Assembly: GCA_022495995.1 (NCBI GenBank)
Contig: JAFEMH010006991.1
Location: 42,092 to 106,091 of the forward strand
Direction of reading: 5' to 3'
Length of the DNA stretch: 64,000 nt
From: Adenophora triphylla var. japonica
Taxonomy: Eukaryota > Streptophyta > Magnoliopsida > Asterales > Campanulaceae
Below are positions 59,701 to 64,000 of the stretch, in pieces (positions within the stretch are counted from its first letter, which is position 1; the number at the start of each line of letters is the position of its first letter). The notes under the pieces are model-generated. The model was not told the DNA's origin, ran no database searches, and saw nothing but the letters and a program-made list of their open reading frames with translations. Position numbers and translations under genes: made by a program.

Positions 59701-59799
59701 AAGAAATAAAAATTTCTCTCAATAATTCACGTAACTAGATTTCGACAATGAGTACCATTAATAATAATAAATTGCAGGTATACTTGATAAATTAATATT

Positions 59800-60208
59800 C
59801 CTCCGTCCCAGACCAGTCCTGAGGTGGTCCTCGTGTGGGATTTCAGCGCTTCTTAAGAATTTTTTTAAAGTGGACGAGAAAATTTTAGGAGAGAGAATGT
59901 AAAAGCTTAAACGCGCTGTGTGGGTATGGGGAATAGGAGAGAGAATATAAAAAGTTTAAATGTGTGGTGGGAATAAGAGAGAGAATCAGGTAAAAGTTAA
60001 TAATATTTAATAGGAGAGAGAGAAATGAGTGGGAGGAATAGTAATGATTTTTTTGTAAATATAATGGAGATTGATACGGGTATAAATATATGGAAAAACT
60101 TTCCATTTAAGGAAAGAGACTCTTCATTGCGTCCTGAATAGGACCAAAAAAAGGAAAGCGAAAAGTAGTGTGACTCTTTGAGCCCTGCAGGATCGGATGG
60201 GAAGTAGT
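59800..60208. mobile_element. Degenerate Stowaway-like element
   Basis: CCTCCGTCCCAGACCAGTCCT at the left and GCAGGATCGGATGGGAAGTAG at the right are imperfect complements. The interior carries the familiar GGAGAGAGAATRTAAAAG units. Confidence 0.45.
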
Positions 60209-61039
60209 ATTTTGAGACAAATTTTATCTTTTTAAACAACAAATATTTAATAATAATTAGCATCTGATAAAGTTGTCGGCATATTTTCCATAAATGATAA
60301 GTTATTCAAAAAAATTCGGAATAAAAGATCGCTAATTCTTAGTTGGACTTAATAAGGAAACTATATTGCATGGCTTACATTTTCAATACAATAAAAAGAA
60401 GCGGAATATATGAGCTAAGAGAATATATTGTCATAGATTATTTTGCATTCTAATGCTACGAATTATTTAATTTTATCTGCCATGATTCCAAAATGCTATT
60501 GGGTAATGGAATTTCAACGACATATATTCCCTCTGTCTTACTACAATTTACATTTATTATATATACGAAAAATTAAGAAAAATGTATACCGAAATAAACA
60601 TGTTATGAGTATAATTCTCTTATGATTTTATATTTAATTAATTTTTTTTGTGTGTTTAATTCTTTTACTTTTTTTTTTATAATCTTACTAGTTTCAATTT
60701 TTCGTTGTCACAGGTGTTGAAGATTCTATTTAAAGTTGTAATTGTACTTCATTGTCAAAGCTAAAGCTAACATGCATGGTAATAAAGAAATACTTAGATG
60801 GGAAGAAAACTAGAAGAGATGGTGTGTATGGATATGCGCCTATTTCTAATGGGACTCACATGAGTAGTTAGACTAATTTTCTTTTTATCTTTTTTTAATG
60901 AGAAATTTTTTTTGCGATAATTTTATGTTTGGAAAATGATATATTTATATTAATTATATATTTTTTTGTATCCTTAAAAATAAGGGAAGTTCCTTTTGGA
61001 AGTCATATTATAATACTTATTCTCTCTGTTTCAAAGTCT
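60209..61039. other. AT-rich intergenic sequence
   Basis: No gene seen. TTCCCTCTGTCTTACTAC near 60528 and TTCTCTCTGTTTCAAAGTC near 61019 are possible isolated Stowaway-like ends. Confidence 0.45.
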
Positions 61040-62250
61040 TATTTTGAATTAAAAAGCAAATTCTAAATATTTAAATTTAGATAGATGGAAGAAATAATCA
61101 AATGATTAGGATATCTCTCTTAACTCGCAACTAAGCACTGGAAACAAGTTATTTTCTAATAACAAAGATTTAGAGTTAAAAATTTTATTATTTATCAGTT
61201 AGTTAAGAAATTTACCCAAAATTTTACTGAAAGTTTAGGTAAACATCTCTCCTATTTTTTGAACTTATTTTCAAACTATGAAAAGGATAAAAGAGATGAA
61301 ATGATTATTAGCTTTCTTATTTCTATCATAATTTATTTTCATATTTAATTTGAAATTATAAAATGCATTCTCTTTTTAATAAAATAAAATTGATAAATTT
61401 AGATTAGTTTAAGATCATTTGAGCTAAAAATTTATCCTAATTTTAGAAGCTTGAATAAGATATACACGAACTCTATCCCTATTTATTTTTCATATTATCT
61501 TTATTTATAAAAATAATCTCTATTCTAAAAATTTATAATGTGCCATCTAAATTTTTTTCCAAATTTATTCCATATTTTTAATGAAATTATTTCTCTTTTT
61601 TAATGCAAAAGTTGTCAAACATTTTAAAATTAAAGTAAAAGTTTATTTACCTTGGATTATAGAAGTTTAAAATAGGGAGCATTTCTCCTAATTATATATG
61701 TAAAGTTTCAAAATTTTATTTCCCTTTTGATTATTATCTTTCCAAATTTATATCATAATTTATTTTCATAATTAAATACTATAGATTTTAAAAATTAATT
61801 CTCTTTTTAACAAAATGAAAATGGTAAATTTCAGCATTAGTTTAAGATTTGGAAGCTAAAAATCTTATCCTCTAATTATAGAAGTTTGAATAGACAACGA
61901 GTTATCCTAATTATACATTCATATTAATTTTACTTCAAAAATTAATTATATACTATAATTAATTATGAGCTCTATTTTTTCAAAATTTATTCTTTTTTAT
62001 ATGAAATTAATTCTTTTTTTTTTTTCATAACTAAAGTTGTCTCGACCGTTGGAACGCACCTAATGGAAAAATAATCTCAACCATAGATATCCAAGAATCG
62101 ATGAGGTTTAATCCTAAAATAAATTATTCTACTTTAAATTAGTTTAATAGTTTAGCCAAATATCATTATAACTAGTTTTTTTCCTTATTTTAAAAGTTTG
62201 AGATGGTTCATTTTTTGTTTAATCGCTTGATTGACATACAATTAGCCTTT
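61040..62250. repeat. Diverged AT-rich repeat, period about 450 bp
   Basis: 61260-61480 and 61710-61900 align along their length: ATCATAATTTATTTTCATA, ATTCTCTTTTTAA, AAAATGGTAAATTT-like, AGTTTAAGAT, CTAAAAAT, TTATCCT, AGAAGTTTGAATA. Shorter pieces of the same unit lie near 61080-61220, 61550-61660 and 62120-62210. Confidence 0.55.
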
Positions 62251-64000
62251 TTGCATATTTATTTATTTAAATAATGAATGCATTAAAAGGGTTAGTTGTA
62301 GTGATTATAAAATAATTGACAATCATATTCATATAGAATAACATAATAAGAAAATTAATAAAAGTACTAAATATGATAATGATGCACTATATATTTTACG
62401 TTTATAAGGTTTCATCAAACATATTTTAAACGAATACCACGATAAATAGATTATATAAATAATATGGAACATGAAAAATAATTATTTTTTCCTAATGAGT
62501 ATTTATTTTAGTTTCATATTTATATTTTCCTTTCCTTTTTTGAAATGCCTATGAATTATTATTAACATAAATAACTCCTAAGAGGAGGGACTTTAAAAAG
62601 AACTATGAAAGTAGAGAGAAATTTTAGGTAGTAGTTAAAGGAATTGAGAAAAAAAAAAAAGTAGCAAGGAGTTATAGGTCTCTCCTCTTTTTCCTCTTAC
62701 GCATTTTTGAAAAATAATGATTTCCATAAATTATCTTTCTCAGTATATTGTTTTTAATCTTGAAAAATCAAATTTTCACATATATCAAAGTACTTTCTAA
62801 TTTTTAAAAATATACATTTTTATATATTGTATTTATAATTTTCATAACTAACTTTCTATATATTGAATTATAATTTCAAAAACTAAATTTTCCACTATAT
62901 TGTAAGTAATTAATTACATGCAGTAGCTTTCTCGTAACTTGTTGTTTATTAGTTTTTAAAATTTAAATACTCCATAAATTGTATTTAATAATTATCATAA
63001 ATTACATTTCAATATTTTATTATTATTTCCGTTTTTCTAATTTCAGCCACATTGAACTTGGATAATTTCTAAAAATTAACTTTCCCATATTTTTTCCATA
63101 TTCTTATTTATGTTTTCTTATAAATTCCAAAAATCAAACATTTCAAATATTGTGTTTATGCTTTTTTCAAAAAACACTTTTCATGTAACAGTAGGAAATA
63201 TGCAATTATTTTTGTAATGATTGAATTTGCATGAATTAGTGAGTAGATATCATAAAGCTTAAAACACTAATACCTTTCTTCATTCAATCCCCATTTGAGA
63301 AAGAAATAAAATGAATTTTGTACCAGAAAATTAAAAAATGTGTAACTAGAGTATAAGGTATTGTTGAGTATAAGTAGAGGTAGGAGAAAAAGTGGAGATA
63401 AAAAGATAATAAGTGTGAATAATTAAGAAAAATGTATATAGTAGGGTAAGTAGTAGTGAGTATGAAAATGAGTAAAAGTACAGGAGAGAGAAAGTGAGTT
63501 ATGAAATAGTAAGATGATGATAGATTGTGAAGATAACAAGCTGAGCCTTTCATGAATAAACAAGTATTAAAAAAAAACTTTCTTTTTGATGCCACTTGTG
63601 TCTTTCCATAAAAATGAACATCAAAAACGATGTTTTGTATGTATTTTGTATGACAGGATAGAGGGTGTAGGTTGCATGAATTAAGTAGGAATAATTCCAC
63701 AACACTAGCCCCTCACCCACTAAATCTATTCCCTCCATACTACAAGCATATGCAAGATTCAAAATGCCCACACATGTTATTGAATGTCGTGATAAAAGGC
63801 ATCTCCTTATAAAAACTCAAACTCAATTTTATTAGCACTAGGCTTTATTATCCGTAAAAAAAATTGACAATCATAAATTGGTGAAATTAAATGTAAGTAG
63901 GCAAACTCAATTTACCAAGCTATTAGCATCAATATAGCGCTACCTTGCATGTATCATGTAGAAGAAACAAACAAATCTATTCAAATCTATCTATGTAATT
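62251..64000. other. AT-rich intergenic sequence to window end
   Basis: No gene seen. 62710-63000 contains short irregular repeats (TTTCTATATATTGAATTATAA type). 63300-63540 is purine-rich with GAGTAAAAGTACAGGAGAGAGAAAG, reminiscent of MITE interiors, but without recognisable termini. Confidence 0.45.

Overview
The window looks like an intergenic, transposon-dense stretch of a flowering-plant (probably eudicot) nuclear genome. The reasons are spliced genes with GT-AG introns, Copia elements primed by initiator-Met tRNA, Helitron, CACTA, hAT, Mutator-like, Stowaway and Tourist elements, tRNA-derived SINEs, and plant-only families (DUF4408, Transposase_28). I cannot name the species. Only one gene looks intact and host-like: a single-exon DUF4408/DUF761-type membrane protein at 48061-48723. 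A truncated DUF7733-like gene fragment lies at about 2157-2530.

Layout. 1-905 is a satellite of CCCTATA/TATAGGG heptamers. 906-1800 is AT-rich tandem repeat. 2978-3366 is one end of a CACTA element. From about 3581 to about 37699 I read one large Helitron carrying two genes on the + strand: an RPA70-like single-strand-DNA-binding protein (18144-23353) and the Rep/helicase transposase (25395-37596). Each gene is preceded by a copy of the same leader exon and splice donor. The Helitron has been filled by later insertions. These are a tandem pair of nearly identical Copia elements sharing a middle LTR (3785-16991), a second non-autonomous Copia with gag-protease only (20141-22839) inside an RPA exon, and a 3.83 kb CACTA element (26549-30378) inside a Rep/helicase exon. 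Target-site duplications support all three. Stowaway debris fills two introns.

38381-45862 holds two SINEs, a Mutator-like MITE with a 9-bp target duplication, a Stowaway, and an LTR element carrying a Transposase_28/coiled-coil gene disabled by stops. 46864-50860 holds another Stowaway, the DUF4408 gene with an in-frame upstream ORF, and an hAT element with a nested foldback-like element. 51010-57590 is a decayed minus-strand SIRE-type Copia, itself hit by a solo LTR and by a Tourist-like element that contains about 900 bp of ATT repeats. 57590-64000 is MITEs and degenerate AT-rich repeats.

How the parts work together: RPA-like and Rep/helicase proteins are the usual partners in plant Helitrons, binding displaced single strands and nicking/unwinding. 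Both are broken here. The two Copia copies differ mainly at CAG/CTG and CCGG-like sites, which suggests that many apparent frameshifts may be sequencing artefacts at methylated cytosines rather than real mutations.
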